In this document: one piece after another, positions 53,201-61,654 of the stretch
How the letters are laid out: each line of letters begins with the position of its first letter
How positions within the stretch are numbered: the first letter of the stretch is position 1
Source: Microbacterium sp. MYb62
Lineage (GTDB): Bacteria > Actinomycetota > Actinomycetes > Actinomycetales > Microbacteriaceae
Length of the DNA: 64,000 bases
Assembly (NCBI RefSeq): GCF_002979475.1
Contig: NZ_PCOY01000007.1
Span: forward strand, 1-64,000
Direction: 5' to 3'
The notes under the pieces: generated by a model
What the model was told of the DNA's origin: nothing
Seen by the model: the letters and a program-made list of their open reading frames with translations, nothing else
Databases searched by the model: none
Made by a program: the position numbers and the translations under genes

Positions 53201-53712
53201 AGCGAACCCTTCAGCCGTTCGTTCTTCTCCTCGACCTGCGCCTCGAGATCCCGCGCGTACTCCTCGACCCGATCGGCGAGGTCGGCGTCGGCGATACCGA
53301 GGATGCGTGCGGCCAGAAGCCCGGCGTTGCGGGCACCGCCGATCGACACGGTCGCGACCGGGATGCCGGCGGGCATCTGCACGATCGAGAGGAGCGAGTC
53401 CATCCCGTCGAGATAGGCGAGCGGGACCGGGACACCGACCACGGGAAGAGGGGTCATCGAAGCGAGCATGCCGGGAAGATGGGCTGCTCCCCCGGCGCCG
53501 GCGATGATCACGCGGATGCCGCGCGACCGCGCTTCGCGCGCGTAGGACATGAGCTTGTCCGGCGTCCGGTGCGCCGAGACCACCTCGACCTCATGCGGAA
53601 TGCCGAAGTCCGTGAGCGCCTGAGAGGCGTCGCTCATCACACGCCAGTCGGAGTCGGATCCCATGACGACGCCGACCAGAGGATCGGCGGAGGAGTGCAG
53701 TGGCTCGGTCAC
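53197..53712 (-). CDS. purE: N5-carboxyaminoimidazole ribonucleotide mutase
   Basis: A 171-residue class I PurE with the phosphate-binding MGSDSDW (17-23) and SAHRTP (46-51), and [12 protein letters not shown]. It catalyses the mutase step after PurK in purine synthesis. GTG 53712 is preceded by TAGCCT at 6 bases, so the mRNA is leaderless. It is separated from purK by 99 bases and has its own promoter, so it leads the purE-LCP pair. Confidence 0.96.
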   Translation of the reverse strand: MTEPLHSSADPLVGVVMGSDSDWRVMSDASQALTDFGIPHEVEVVSAHRTPDKLMSYAREARSRGIRVIIAGAGGAAHLPGMLASMTPLPVVGVPVPLAYLDGMDSLLSIVQMPAGIPVATVSIGGARNAGLLAARILGIADADLADRVEEYARDLEAQVEEKNERLKGSL

Positions 53713-53718
53713 CAGATC

Positions 53719-53724
53719 AGGCTA
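53719..53724 (-). promoter_or_regulatory. -10 box TAGCCT of purE (leaderless)
   Basis: TAGCCT, 6 bases (GATCTG), then GTG 53712. The 6-base gap cannot hold a ribosome binding site. Confidence 0.65.
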
Positions 53725-53811
53725 CGGTCTGCCGCTGGGAGAAACCCCGAACGGCACGCCCCTTTTGTGGCGCATCTGTGTCCCCGCGCGGGCACCGGCG
53801 GGCCCGGAGGC

Positions 53812-54936
53812 TCACTGGAAGTGTGCGGCAGCAGCTCGCGCGACGTACACCGCTTCGTCGAGATCATCGTCGGCTACATTCACATGGCCGACCTTGCGCC
53901 CGGGCCTCGGGGACTTCCCGTAGGTGTGGATCTTCGCCTGCGGGTGCTCCGTCATCGCCGCGCCGAAACGCTCGTCGAGCGTGCCCTCGGCCGGCCCCCC
54001 GAGGATGTTCACCATCACGGACCAGGCGGCTCGAGGAGCCGTGCTGCCGAGCGGAAGATCGGCGACGGCCCGCAGGTGCTGCTCGAACTGGCCGGTGACG
54101 GCGCCGTCCTGACTCCAGTGTCCACTGTTGTGCGGACGCATCGCCAGCTCGTTCACGAGGATGCGCTCATCGTCGGTCTCGAACAGCTCGACGGCGAGCA
54201 TCCCGGTGACCCCGAGCCCTTCGGCGATCGTGCGTCCGATCTGCTCCGCGACCTCCACGAGCCGTTCGGCGGCAGCAGGTGCAGGAGCGATGACCTCGGC
54301 GCATACGCCGTCGCGCTGGACAGTCTCCACGACCGGATACGCGACGATCTGCCCGCTCGGACGACGTGCGACCTGCTGCGCGAGCTCACGGACGAACGGC
54401 ACGAGCTCTTCGACCAGCAGGGCGTCCCCGTCGGCGAGCGCATCGAACCAGTCCTGCGCCTCCTCCGCCGCGCGGACGACGCGCACACCCTTGCCGTCGT
54501 AGCCTCCGCGCGGCGTCTTCACGACCGCGGCACCGGCATGAGCGTCGAGGAACTCCTGCAGCTCGGCGGTCGTTCGCACGGAAGCCCAGTCCGGCTGCGG
54601 CACGCCGAGCGCGGCCAGGCGAGCCCGCATCACGAGCTTGTCCTGCGCGAACTGGAGCGCATCCGGGCCGGGGTGCACGACGACTCCATCGTCCACGAGA
54701 GCACGAAGCACGTCCTGCGGCACATGCTCATGGTCGAAGGTCACGACATCGACGTCCGCCGCGAAGGCGCGCACCGTCTCGAGATCGCGATAGTCGCCGA
54801 CCGCCGTGGCTGCCAGCGCGGCGGACATGCCCTCGCCTTCCGCGAGCACACGCAGTTCGAGTCCGAGCTCGACCGCCGGAGCGATCATCATCCGGGCCAG
54901 CTGTCCTCCACCGATCACGCCCACACGCAGCGCCAT
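53812..54936 (-). CDS. purK: N5-carboxyaminoimidazole ribonucleotide synthase
   Basis: A 374-residue ATP-grasp enzyme making N5-CAIR from AIR, bicarbonate and ATP. The VGVIGGGQLARMM opening, FDHEHVP, KTPRGGYDGKGV and EMAMRPHNSGH-type segments are all present. GGAGG 6 bases before ATG 54936 is the ribosome binding site; a further upstream ATG at 54963 would add nine residues. Precedes purE in the same direction, the order of actinobacterial purK-purE. Confidence 0.97.
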   Translation of the reverse strand: MALRVGVIGGGQLARMMIAPAVELGLELRVLAEGEGMSAALAATAVGDYRDLETVRAFAADVDVVTFDHEHVPQDVLRALVDDGVVVHPGPDALQFAQDKLVMRARLAALGVPQPDWASVRTTAELQEFLDAHAGAAVVKTPRGGYDGKGVRVVRAAEEAQDWFDALADGDALLVEELVPFVRELAQQVARRPSGQIVAYPVVETVQRDGVCAEVIAPAPAAAERLVEVAEQIGRTIAEGLGVTGMLAVELFETDDERILVNELAMRPHNSGHWSQDGAVTGQFEQHLRAVADLPLGSTAPRAAWSVMVNILGGPAEGTLDERFGAAMTEHPQAKIHTYGKSPRPGRKVGHVNVADDDLDEAVYVARAAAAHFQ

Positions 54937-54970
54937 ATGCTGCCTCCATTCGTCTGTCCCCATTCTCCCG

Positions 54971-55028
54971 CACCGGCCAGGGCGCGCACGACACGTTCCG
55001 GACCTCGGGTGTGCGCGACGTGCCGGTG
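54971..55028 (-). promoter_or_regulatory. Long imperfect hairpin upstream of purK
   Basis: CACCGGC (54971-54977) pairs with GCCGGTG (55022-55028) and CGCGCAC (54983-54989) with GTGCGCG (55011-55017), separated by small asymmetric gaps and a 21-base loop. It lies between the PH-domain gene and purK, about 35 bases before the purK start. Could be a leader structure or part of a terminator; no known purine riboswitch core is recognisable. Confidence 0.35.
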
Positions 55029-55033
55029 GATGG

Positions 55034-55052
55034 CTCGGCGAGCTCCGCCGAG
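55034..55052 (-). terminator. Hairpin directly after the PH-domain gene
   Basis: Perfect 7-base arms CTCGGCG (55034-55040) and CGCCGAG (55046-55052) with a 5-base loop, ending two bases before the stop codon of the gene at 55055-55594. No T tract. Weak terminator candidate. Confidence 0.4.
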
Positions 55053-55054
55053 GG

Positions 55055-55594
55055 TCAGTCGCCGCTCGCCTGGGCGTCGCGGTGGGCGAGAATCTGCCCG
55101 ACCTCGATCTGATCCGCCAGCGTCTCGTGCACGAGGGTCACGTTGGGAACGTTCGGCAGCCGCAGCGGAGCGTCGACGCCGTTCGAGAGAGTGATGTTCC
55201 CGGCCCCCCACATCCGCTGCAACGGCCCGCGACGAACCGCGATCGTGTATCCCCGAGCATGAGACATCTCACGGCGCTGACGTGCCCCGATGCCGTGACG
55301 GGCGATGACGCGCCTCGTCGTCACGGTCGTGGACCGGGAGTACCAGATGACGAAAGGCACGACGACGGCGAGGATGACCACCACCCCCGCGGCGGTGAGG
55401 AGCATCCAGTTCTCGAAGCCCGCCGGAAGGTTCCCGTAGAAATATGCGGTGGCGCCGAAGGTCGCGATGAGCACCAGAGCCGACCAGAACAGTCGGCGCG
55501 CGTGACCTCGGAAGCGCGCGATCAGCAGCTCCTCCGTCGGCATGCCGGGCGGCGGCATCAGAGGCCGGCCACCGAGCGTCACAGGCTGGGTCAC
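55055..55594 (-). CDS. PH (bPH) domain membrane protein
   Basis: A 179-residue protein with two membrane helices (about 36-55 and 63-86) followed by a bacterial PH domain whose core RVIARHGIGARQRREMSHARGYTIAVRRGPLQRM includes typical bPH sequence. Homologues lie between purK and birA in mycobacteria (Rv3278c, from memory). Function unknown. GTG 55594 is the usual start; only a weak CACAAT box at 6 bases is seen before it. Confidence 0.85.
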   Translation of the reverse strand: MTQPVTLGGRPLMPPPGMPTEELLIARFRGHARRLFWSALVLIATFGATAYFYGNLPAGFENWMLLTAAGVVVILAVVVPFVIWYSRSTTVTTRRVIARHGIGARQRREMSHARGYTIAVRRGPLQRMWGAGNITLSNGVDAPLRLPNVPNVTLVHETLADQIEVGQILAHRDAQASGD

Positions 55595-55644
55595 CCCACC
55601 ATTGTGCCTGTGATCTGCGACATTCCCGTCTGTGCGGCGGCGTG

Positions 55645-56415
55645 TCAGGTTCCGGCAGGACGCACATGCACGACGTCACCCGCCGAGACGGCGTGCTCCA
55701 CGCCCTCCGCGACGACGAGAAGGCGACCGTCGGCATCGATCGCCGTCGCGCTGCCCTCCAGGACGAGATCGCCGGGCATCGACACCCGTACGGTCTGCCC
55801 GAGCGTCGCACACGACGCCGTCACCGCGTGGTGAAGACCGCTCGCGACGGCGTCCCCCGCGGCGATGAGAGCCGACAGATGCCCGTCGAGCGCCTCGAGA
55901 TAGCTCGCCAACAGCAGATCCTCATCGACCTCGCCGCCGAGCACGGCGAACGACGTCGCCGTCGGCACGGGGAGCTGATCGCTCGCCATGGCGGTGTTCA
56001 CTCCTGCGCCGACCACCACGGCGCCCGAGGTCGCCTCGGCGAGGATGCCGCAGATCTTGCCCCCGTCGACCAGCACGTCGTTGGGCCATTTCACCGCGAC
56101 GTCGTGGCCCGGAAGCTGGGCGGCCACCGCCTCGGACATCGCGACCCCGGCCGCGAGCGGGATCCAGCATCGAGCCGCCGCATCGTCCGGGAGTGCGCGC
56201 AGCAGCACCGAGATGGCGAGGGCCGTCCCCTCCGGCGCCACCCAGGTGCGGTCGAGCCGCCCGCGGCCCGCGGTCTGGTCGCGCGTGACGAGGGTCGAGA
56301 GGTGCGGCCACTCCTCGACGGCCTCCGCCTTCACCCGCAGATCGGCATTCGTCGACCCGGTGCGGGTGAGCAGCTCCAGGCGGGGTGCGACCGACTGCGC
56401 GCGGGGAAAGTCCAT
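55645..56415 (-). CDS. birA: Biotin-[acetyl-CoA-carboxylase] ligase
   Basis: A 256-residue ligase with no N-terminal DNA-binding domain, so monofunctional. The biotinyl-AMP loop GRGRLDRTW (50-58; D replaces the usual Gly/Ser) and KWPNDV (109-114) are present. It biotinylates the carrier subunit of acetyl- and propionyl-CoA carboxylases. Starts two bases after the stop of the preceding CDP-glycerol family gene, so it is probably co-transcribed with it. Confidence 0.95.
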   Translation of the reverse strand: MDFPRAQSVAPRLELLTRTGSTNADLRVKAEAVEEWPHLSTLVTRDQTAGRGRLDRTWVAPEGTALAISVLLRALPDDAAARCWIPLAAGVAMSEAVAAQLPGHDVAVKWPNDVLVDGGKICGILAEATSGAVVVGAGVNTAMASDQLPVPTATSFAVLGGEVDEDLLLASYLEALDGHLSALIAAGDAVASGLHHAVTASCATLGQTVRVSMPGDLVLEGSATAIDADGRLLVVAEGVEHAVSAGDVVHVRPAGT

Positions 56416-56417
56416 GC

Positions 56418-57701
56418 TCAGGCGTCCTCGTCGTCGACTTCTTCGTCGTCGTCGTCCTCGTCTTCGCGGATCGTCCCGACCTCGTGGGCCTGCCACCGCT
56501 CCCACTCCTGCATGAGCCCGTCGACCGCCGCATGGAACTTCTCGGTGGCCACCCCCTGAGTGGTGTCGCCGAAGTAGTGCTGCACCCACATGCGAAGGCG
56601 GGCGATCGCGGCCTCGTCGGCTCGCACCCGCTCGACCTGGGCGACGATGTCGCTCGCCGCATCCGCGGTGAGCCACTCGCAATCGGACAGATACCCCTGG
56701 GTGTCGATCGACGCCTGTTCGTCCGATGGCCGGGTGATCATCAACGGCTTGCCCGCCGCGAGCCGGTCGTAGACCATCGCCGAGATGTCGACCACGGCCA
56801 CGTCCGCCGCGGTGAGCTGCCACCCGAGCTCGGGGCCCGAGTCGTAGACGTGATGAGCAGTCGGGTCCGCGGCGTTCGCCGCGTTGATCGCCGCGATGAT
56901 CCGACGATGGGCGGCGCCGTACGCCTCGTCGACCACACCGCTGCGGGGATGAGGACGGTAGATCACCCGGTGCGCGCCCGTGGCGAGCAGACGCCCCACG
57001 AGCGCCTCGCCGTGGGTGGCGATGGATCCGTAATGCGCACTGGGGCGGTCGCCCTCCCAGGTGGGGGCGTAGAGCACCACGGTGCGCTCATCCGGTGTGT
57101 ACGGCAGCGACCCCGAGTAGTGGTCGGCCTGCGGCCGGCCGATCTCGATCGTGCGACGATCCACGTCGTAGTCCCAGAGCGTGCGCGAGAGTCGATCCCG
57201 CGCAGCCTGACCGGCGACGAAGGCGTAGTCGTAGGCCTTGTACTGGTTGGTGGTCATGTACATCTTGTCGGACTCACCGTGGTTGATGAACACGTGCCAG
57301 CGCCGACCGTAGCGGAACATCTGGAAGTTCCGGGTGTTCTGGTTCACGTACAGCACGACGCGGATGTCCTGCGTCGCGATGAACCGTTCGAGGTCGCGGA
57401 CCTTCGGCACGAATGCCACCGGCGGAGCGTCCTCTTCGAGCAGCTTCTCGGTGCCGGTCGCCTGTCGGGAGAGCACCACGACGGGCCAGCGCTTCGCGAG
57501 TTCGGCGAGCGGGCGATACCACTGACGCATCTGGTACATGTTCACCGCGCCATCGGCGAAGTACACCGCCACCTGGAAGTGGCCCGCAGGATACGGCTCG
57601 CGCTCGGCGAGCCGTCGGCGCACCCGCTGCACGGAGGTGCGGGATGCGAGCGCCCGCTTCAGCAGACGGTACGCCTTCTTCGCGTCAGACAGAGCACCCA
57701 T
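56418..57701 (-). CDS. CDP-glycerol glycerophosphotransferase family protein (divergent, acidic tail)
   Basis: A 427-residue protein of the TagF-like GT-B group: FINHGESDK with the catalytic His, VVLYAPTWEGD, HPRSG and DISAMVYDRLAAGKP with nucleotide-binding residues. The WHGTPLK motif of typical TagF is replaced, so it is a distant family member. The C-terminal 18 residues are almost all Asp and Glu. ATG 57701 follows TACTCT by 6 bases; the intervening GGAGGG is too close to act as a Shine-Dalgarno sequence. Overlaps nothing; birA follows after two bases. Confidence 0.87.
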   Translation of the reverse strand: MGALSDAKKAYRLLKRALASRTSVQRVRRRLAEREPYPAGHFQVAVYFADGAVNMYQMRQWYRPLAELAKRWPVVVLSRQATGTEKLLEEDAPPVAFVPKVRDLERFIATQDIRVVLYVNQNTRNFQMFRYGRRWHVFINHGESDKMYMTTNQYKAYDYAFVAGQAARDRLSRTLWDYDVDRRTIEIGRPQADHYSGSLPYTPDERTVVLYAPTWEGDRPSAHYGSIATHGEALVGRLLATGAHRVIYRPHPRSGVVDEAYGAAHRRIIAAINAANAADPTAHHVYDSGPELGWQLTAADVAVVDISAMVYDRLAAGKPLMITRPSDEQASIDTQGYLSDCEWLTADAASDIVAQVERVRADEAAIARLRMWVQHYFGDTTQGVATEKFHAAVDGLMQEWERWQAHEVGTIREDEDDDDEEVDDEDA

Positions 57702-57707
57702 CCCTCC

Positions 57708-57713
57708 AGAGTA
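57708..57713 (-). promoter_or_regulatory. -10 box TACTCT of the CDP-glycerol family gene (leaderless)
   Basis: TACTCT, 6 bases (GGAGGG), then ATG 57701. The GGAGGG looks like a ribosome binding site but directly abuts the start codon, and transcription would begin at the codon itself. Confidence 0.6.
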
Positions 57714-57805
57714 GTTCTTCCACGCCCCGGCCTCGGGCCTGCGAGCCAACGGCACACGCCGCGACCGGCCCGCCCGAGCCCCTCAGCGAACGCGCGATCA
57801 CGCCG

Positions 57806-57814
57806 TGCCATGAT
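57806..57814 (+). promoter_or_regulatory. Extended -10 box TG-C-CATGAT of the GT2 gene at 57821 (leaderless)
   Basis: TG at 57806-57807, one base, then CATGAT (57809-57814) and 6 bases (CATCAT) to GTG 57821. CATGAT departs from TANNNT at the first position, which the extended TG element may compensate. Confidence 0.5.
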
Positions 57815-57820
57815 CATCAT

Positions 57821-58894
57821 GTGCCTGCATCCGAATCCACCGCTCCCCTGCCCGGGGTGTCCTTCGTGATGCCGGTGCTCAACGAACGCGCCTATCTCGA
57901 GCATGCGATCGAGTCCGTGCTCGCCCAGGACGTCGATGTGCCGACCGAGCTCGTCCTCGCGCTGGGACCGTCGACCGACGGCACGACAGAACTCGCGCGA
58001 CGGCTCGCCGCGGCGGATGACAGGATCCGCCTGGTCGACAACCCGGCTGCGCACATCCCGGTCGGATTGAATGCCGCGATCCGCGCCAGCCGCTATGCGA
58101 CGATCGTCCGCGTCGACGCCCACTCCGAGCTCTCCCCCGGATACGCCGCCCGTGCCCTGCAGACGCTGGAACGCACCGCGTCGGCCAACGTCGGAGGCGT
58201 CATGCACGCCGAGGGTCGCGCCCCGTTCCAGAAAGCTGTCGCCCGCCTCTACAACTCCCCCGTGGGCCTCGGCGGCGGCGCGTATCACGGAGGCACCCAC
58301 GAAGGGGAAGCCGAATCCGCCTACCTCGGCGTGATGCGCCGCGAGGTGCTCGACGAGATCGGCCTGTTCGACGAATCGATCCGGCGCGGAGAGGACTGGG
58401 AGCTCAACCTCCGCATCCGTCAGGCCGGTCACAGGGTCTGGTTCGATCCCGACCTGTCCGTCACGTACTGGCCTCGGGAGAGCTGGCTGCGCCTGGCACG
58501 CCAGTTCCGTGCGACCGGTGCCTGGCGCGGTGAGCTCGTGCGCCGCTTCGGGCGCCGCAACGGCATCCGCTACTTCGCTCCGCCTCTGCTCGTTCTCCTG
58601 GTCGCGCTCGCCCTCGTGGTCGGCATCCTGCAGCTGACGGGCGTGCTCACCGGCATGGTCTCCGTCATCGCCTCGGTCGTCGTGTACCTGCCGCTCGCAC
58701 TGTACGTGCTGCTCGTCCTCGGAGTCGCCCTGGCTCCCGGTGGTGGCGGTCTGCGTCAGCGCCTGTGGACGCTGATCGTGCTGCCGACCATGCACCTCTC
58801 GTGGGGCCTCGGATTCCTCGGCGGCGTCCTCCGGGGCGCGCGGGACACCGTCGACGCCTCGCGTCTCGGCACACGCAACACCCCGCTCCCCTGA
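57821..58894 (+). CDS. Family 2 glycosyltransferase with C-terminal membrane helices (ExoA-like)
   Basis: A 357-residue GT2: SFVMPVLNERAYL, LALGPSTDGTTELA, VRVDAHSELS (DxD-like), the EGEAESAYLGVMRREV segment and the EDWELNLRIRQAGHRV acceptor part. Two or three C-terminal helices (about 255-320) anchor it to the membrane, as in ExoA-type transferases. GTG 57821 is the likely start because the -10 element ends 6 bases before it. Converges with the CDP-glycerol gene at 58920. Confidence 0.88.
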   Translation: MPASESTAPLPGVSFVMPVLNERAYLEHAIESVLAQDVDVPTELVLALGPSTDGTTELARRLAAADDRIRLVDNPAAHIPVGLNAAIRASRYATIVRVDAHSELSPGYAARALQTLERTASANVGGVMHAEGRAPFQKAVARLYNSPVGLGGGAYHGGTHEGEAESAYLGVMRREVLDEIGLFDESIRRGEDWELNLRIRQAGHRVWFDPDLSVTYWPRESWLRLARQFRATGAWRGELVRRFGRRNGIRYFAPPLLVLLVALALVVGILQLTGVLTGMVSVIASVVVYLPLALYVLLVLGVALAPGGGGLRQRLWTLIVLPTMHLSWGLGFLGGVLRGARDTVDASRLGTRNTPLP

Positions 58895-58923
58895 GAAACG
58901 ACCCCCGGGTGGGGCATTCTCAG
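58891..58923. terminator. Hairpin enclosing both stop codons of two convergent genes
   Basis: CTGAGAA (58891-58897) and TTCTCAG (58917-58923) form the outer stem; CCCC (58902-58905) and GGGG (58911-58914) form an inner stem. The + stop TGA (58892-58894) and the - stop (TCA at 58920-58922) lie in opposite arms. No T tract. Same arrangement as at 44062-44144. Confidence 0.5.
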
Positions 58924-60356
58924 CGCGTGACGAATCCCAGATCGAGGATGCGGTCCACCACGCGCTCCGCGGCACGACCGTCGTCGCGTGCGTTGAACTG
59001 CGCGCGCCAGGCCGCGTAGCGGTCCGCGAACGCGGCCTCGTGCGCCGGATCGTCCAGCGCGGCGGCGAGTTCCTCCTGCGTGCGCAGCAGCGGGCCAGGG
59101 GCACGGTCGGCGAGATCGAAGTAGAAGCCCCGCAACTGGCCGCGGTAGTGATCGAGATCCGGCACCAGGAAGTACATCGGCTTGCCCGTGACGCTGAAGT
59201 CGAACATCACGGAGGAGTAGTCGGTGATCAGCGCATCGGCGGCGAGCAGCAGCCGCGCGGTCTCCGGGTAGCCCGTGACATCGATGACCCGCGCTCCTGC
59301 GCGATCCCGCCCCTGCTCGAGTGTGCGCGAGTGACCGCGCACGAGCACGACGGCATTGGCCTGACGGGCGAGCAGCTCGGCATCGACGAAGTCGACCATC
59401 TCGGTGCGGTCGTCACGCCAGGTCGGGGCGTAGAGGAGCACGCGCTCATCGGGACCGATGCCCAGCGCCGCACGGACGGCGGCGGGGTCGCCCGTGAGGA
59501 GAGCATCGTTCCGCGGATACCCCTCCACCCAGATCGGGCGGCCGAAGAAGGCGTATGCCTTGCGGAGAATGCGCTCCGAGTATGTGTTCTGAGCGAGCAG
59601 CACGTCCCAGCGGCGCGATTCCTTCACGACGGCGGCCATCCGCCGCGGATCGAACCCGGGCCGATGCAACGCGAGCCGCTTCAGCGGCGTGCCGTGCCAG
59701 GTCTGCAGCACCTTCTGTCCGGGCTTTCGCGCGTATCGGCGACGGAGCCAATCGTTCACCACCAGCAGACGCGCGGCTCCCCGTGCGTGCCACCACTGCG
59801 GGCTCCCTTCGACGACCGCGATCGCCCCTTCCGGAACCTCGACCGAGAGATCGACGACACTCCAGTAGCGCCGTACCTCGGGGGCTCGCGCGGCGAGTTC
59901 CCGATCGATCGCGCGCGGATTGCAGCCGACGCTTCGACCGTAGAAGCTCTCGAAGAAGACCGCGTTCTCGCTGCCACCGGTCTGGGCGACGTAGCGTTCC
60001 TCCAGCGTCGAGCGTCCTTCCGCTGTCTCGTACACCGGGTCGATCGGCGCGGCGATCCGCACGTCACCACCGTCCACCGCGACGCGCACACCGGCGAGCA
60101 CCACCGGCGCGATGCGGAGTTCGTCGAGGTCGACGCCGTCGAGGCGGAGTGCGTACTCGCCTGCCGGAAGCGGCAGCGACGGTCCTCCCCAGCGTGAAGC
60201 CTGGAGCGCGAACGTGGCCTTCCACGTCTTGCCACCCCCGGTGATGCGGGCCTCGACGCGCGCACGGGGGCCGACCAGCGCACCCGTCTCCGGTCGCCGA
60301 CCGGTCCCTGCGATGATCAGCGCCTCCGCCGCATCATCGATACGGGCCGTTGTCAT
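58920..60356 (-). CDS. CDP-glycerol glycerophosphotransferase family protein (TagF-like)
   Basis: A 478-residue protein with a beta-rich N-terminal domain (about 1-125) and a TagF-type GT-B domain showing WHGTPLKRL, YAPTWRDD, RGHSR and ITDYSSVMFDFSVTGKP. It would transfer glycerol phosphate or a related polyol phosphate to a growing polymer. ATG 60356 overlaps the stop of the upstream paralogue (60353-61606). It shares a promoter with that gene. No tagD-like CDP-glycerol synthase is in this window. Confidence 0.92.
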   Translation of the reverse strand: MTTARIDDAAEALIIAGTGRRPETGALVGPRARVEARITGGGKTWKATFALQASRWGGPSLPLPAGEYALRLDGVDLDELRIAPVVLAGVRVAVDGGDVRIAAPIDPVYETAEGRSTLEERYVAQTGGSENAVFFESFYGRSVGCNPRAIDRELAARAPEVRRYWSVVDLSVEVPEGAIAVVEGSPQWWHARGAARLLVVNDWLRRRYARKPGQKVLQTWHGTPLKRLALHRPGFDPRRMAAVVKESRRWDVLLAQNTYSERILRKAYAFFGRPIWVEGYPRNDALLTGDPAAVRAALGIGPDERVLLYAPTWRDDRTEMVDFVDAELLARQANAVVLVRGHSRTLEQGRDRAGARVIDVTGYPETARLLLAADALITDYSSVMFDFSVTGKPMYFLVPDLDHYRGQLRGFYFDLADRAPGPLLRTQEELAAALDDPAHEAAFADRYAAWRAQFNARDDGRAAERVVDRILDLGFVTR

Positions 60357-61606
60357 GCTGCTCCCTTCGGCGCGGGAATCCCCCGCGCGCGGATGACCTG
60401 GTAGACGCGCTCGGTGTTGCGGCCGTCCCGATACGCGTGCACCCCCGCGCTGAGCGTAGCGGAACGCACGGACGCCGCCTCGAATGCGCGTTCATCGGCG
60501 AGCAGCACGTCGAGCTGCGTGAGCGCCTCCGACCAGTCGGCAGCCGCAGCGGTGCCGGCGACGTCCTCGAATCGGCCATAGAAGCCACGCGTGCGTGCGT
60601 ACTCCTCCGCATCCGGGGCCAGGAAGAGCACCGGCATCCGGAGCAGGCCGACGTCGTAGGCGAGCGACGAGTAGTCGGTGATGAGCACGTCGACCGCGGC
60701 GAGCGCCGGCGTGACGTCGGGGAGAAACGCAGCGCCGAGCGCACGCACGCGTCTGCTGGGGAGCGGCGGCGCATATCCCCCTTCTCCCAGAGGGTGCGAG
60801 CGCACGAGGAGGATCGCGTCGCGCTCCTCGAGGACGCGGAGGATGCGGATCCACTCCGCCGCCGTCGGAACCGCCGGGTCGGGGGCGCCGTCACGCCACG
60901 TCGGCGCGTACAGGATGGTGCGCGTGTTCTCTGCGATGTCGCCCACCGCGCCCTGGAGCACGGCGGACGCCGCGCGGCGCACGTCCTCCTCTGTCCCGGT
61001 GGAGAGCACATCGACACGGGGCTCTCCGGTGACGACCACACGATCGTCGCCGAGCCCGAAGGCGGACTCCAGGCGCCCCCTCGCGCGATGCGAAGCCGCG
61101 GGAAGCACCCGGATGCGCTGGGCGGCAGAGCGATAGAGGATACCGACGGCGCGGCGCAGCAGGGCGGCGCCGGGGATGCTCGGCACCTGGGTCGTCGCGG
61201 GCGAGTCCAGGCCGATCCGCTTCAACGGAATGCCGTGCCAGAGCTGCACGACGAATGCGCCGCCGTTCGCGTAGCGGTTCACATCCCCCAGGCCATGGGT
61301 CACGACGAGCACACCGGCGCGGGCGGTCGCCCACCATCCGCGCGCGCTGTTCTTGCGGACGAAGCGCATCCCGAGGGCGGAGGCATCCCTGTCCTCGCGC
61401 TCGGAAGCCGTGAGCCACAGCGTGTCGTGTCCGGCGGCGGCCGCGTATCGCTGCAATGCCAGCGCGCCGTCGCCGATTCCCGCGCCGCAGCCGAACACCC
61501 AGCGCCGACCACGCGGGAGGAGAAGGGTGCCGATGCGTCCGACGGCATACAACGGGATCCGGAGCAGCTTGGCCGCATTGCCGGTGCCGAAAGAAAAGGA
61601 CGCCAC
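60353..61606 (-). CDS. CDP-glycerol glycerophosphotransferase family protein
   Basis: A 417-residue paralogue lacking the N-terminal beta domain: LWHGIPLKRIGL, LYAPTWRDG, RSHPLGEGG, ITDYSSLAYDVGLLRMP. GTG 61606 lies in the 3' arm of the terminator hairpin of htrA; a TAGGCT -10 box in the hairpin loop ends 6 bases before it, giving a leaderless transcript. It leads the two-gene operon with the paralogue at 58920. Confidence 0.92.
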   Translation of the reverse strand: MASFSFGTGNAAKLLRIPLYAVGRIGTLLLPRGRRWVFGCGAGIGDGALALQRYAAAAGHDTLWLTASEREDRDASALGMRFVRKNSARGWWATARAGVLVVTHGLGDVNRYANGGAFVVQLWHGIPLKRIGLDSPATTQVPSIPGAALLRRAVGILYRSAAQRIRVLPAASHRARGRLESAFGLGDDRVVVTGEPRVDVLSTGTEEDVRRAASAVLQGAVGDIAENTRTILYAPTWRDGAPDPAVPTAAEWIRILRVLEERDAILLVRSHPLGEGGYAPPLPSRRVRALGAAFLPDVTPALAAVDVLITDYSSLAYDVGLLRMPVLFLAPDAEEYARTRGFYGRFEDVAGTAAAADWSEALTQLDVLLADERAFEAASVRSATLSAGVHAYRDGRNTERVYQVIRARGIPAPKGAA

Positions 61607-61637
61607 CCCGCGAGCCTATCGCGCAGGTGGCGTCCTT
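61596..61637 (-). terminator. Intrinsic terminator after htrA, overlapping the next gene's promoter and start
   Basis: Perfect 12-base arms AAGGACGCCACC and GGTGGCGTCCTT (61637-61626 and 61607-61596 on the - strand) around an 18-base loop that holds a 5-base inner stem (CGCGA/TCGCG), followed by TTTTCTTTC on the - strand. This is the only hairpin in the window with a proper T tract. The TAGGCT -10 box of the next gene lies in the loop and its GTG start lies in the 3' arm. Confidence 0.8.
61613..61618 (-). promoter_or_regulatory. -10 box TAGGCT in the loop of the htrA terminator (leaderless start at GTG 61606)
   Basis: TAGGCT on the - strand, 6 bases (CGCGGG), then GTG 61606. RNA starting at the GTG begins in the 3' arm and cannot form the hairpin, whereas read-through RNA from htrA can. 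Confidence 0.65.
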
Positions 61638-61654
61638 CTCTGTGAGGGTGAGGG

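Noticed and set aside
57702..57707. GGAGGG before ATG 57701 as a Shine-Dalgarno sequence
   Set aside because: It abuts the start codon with no spacer and lies between the -10 box and the predicted transcription start.
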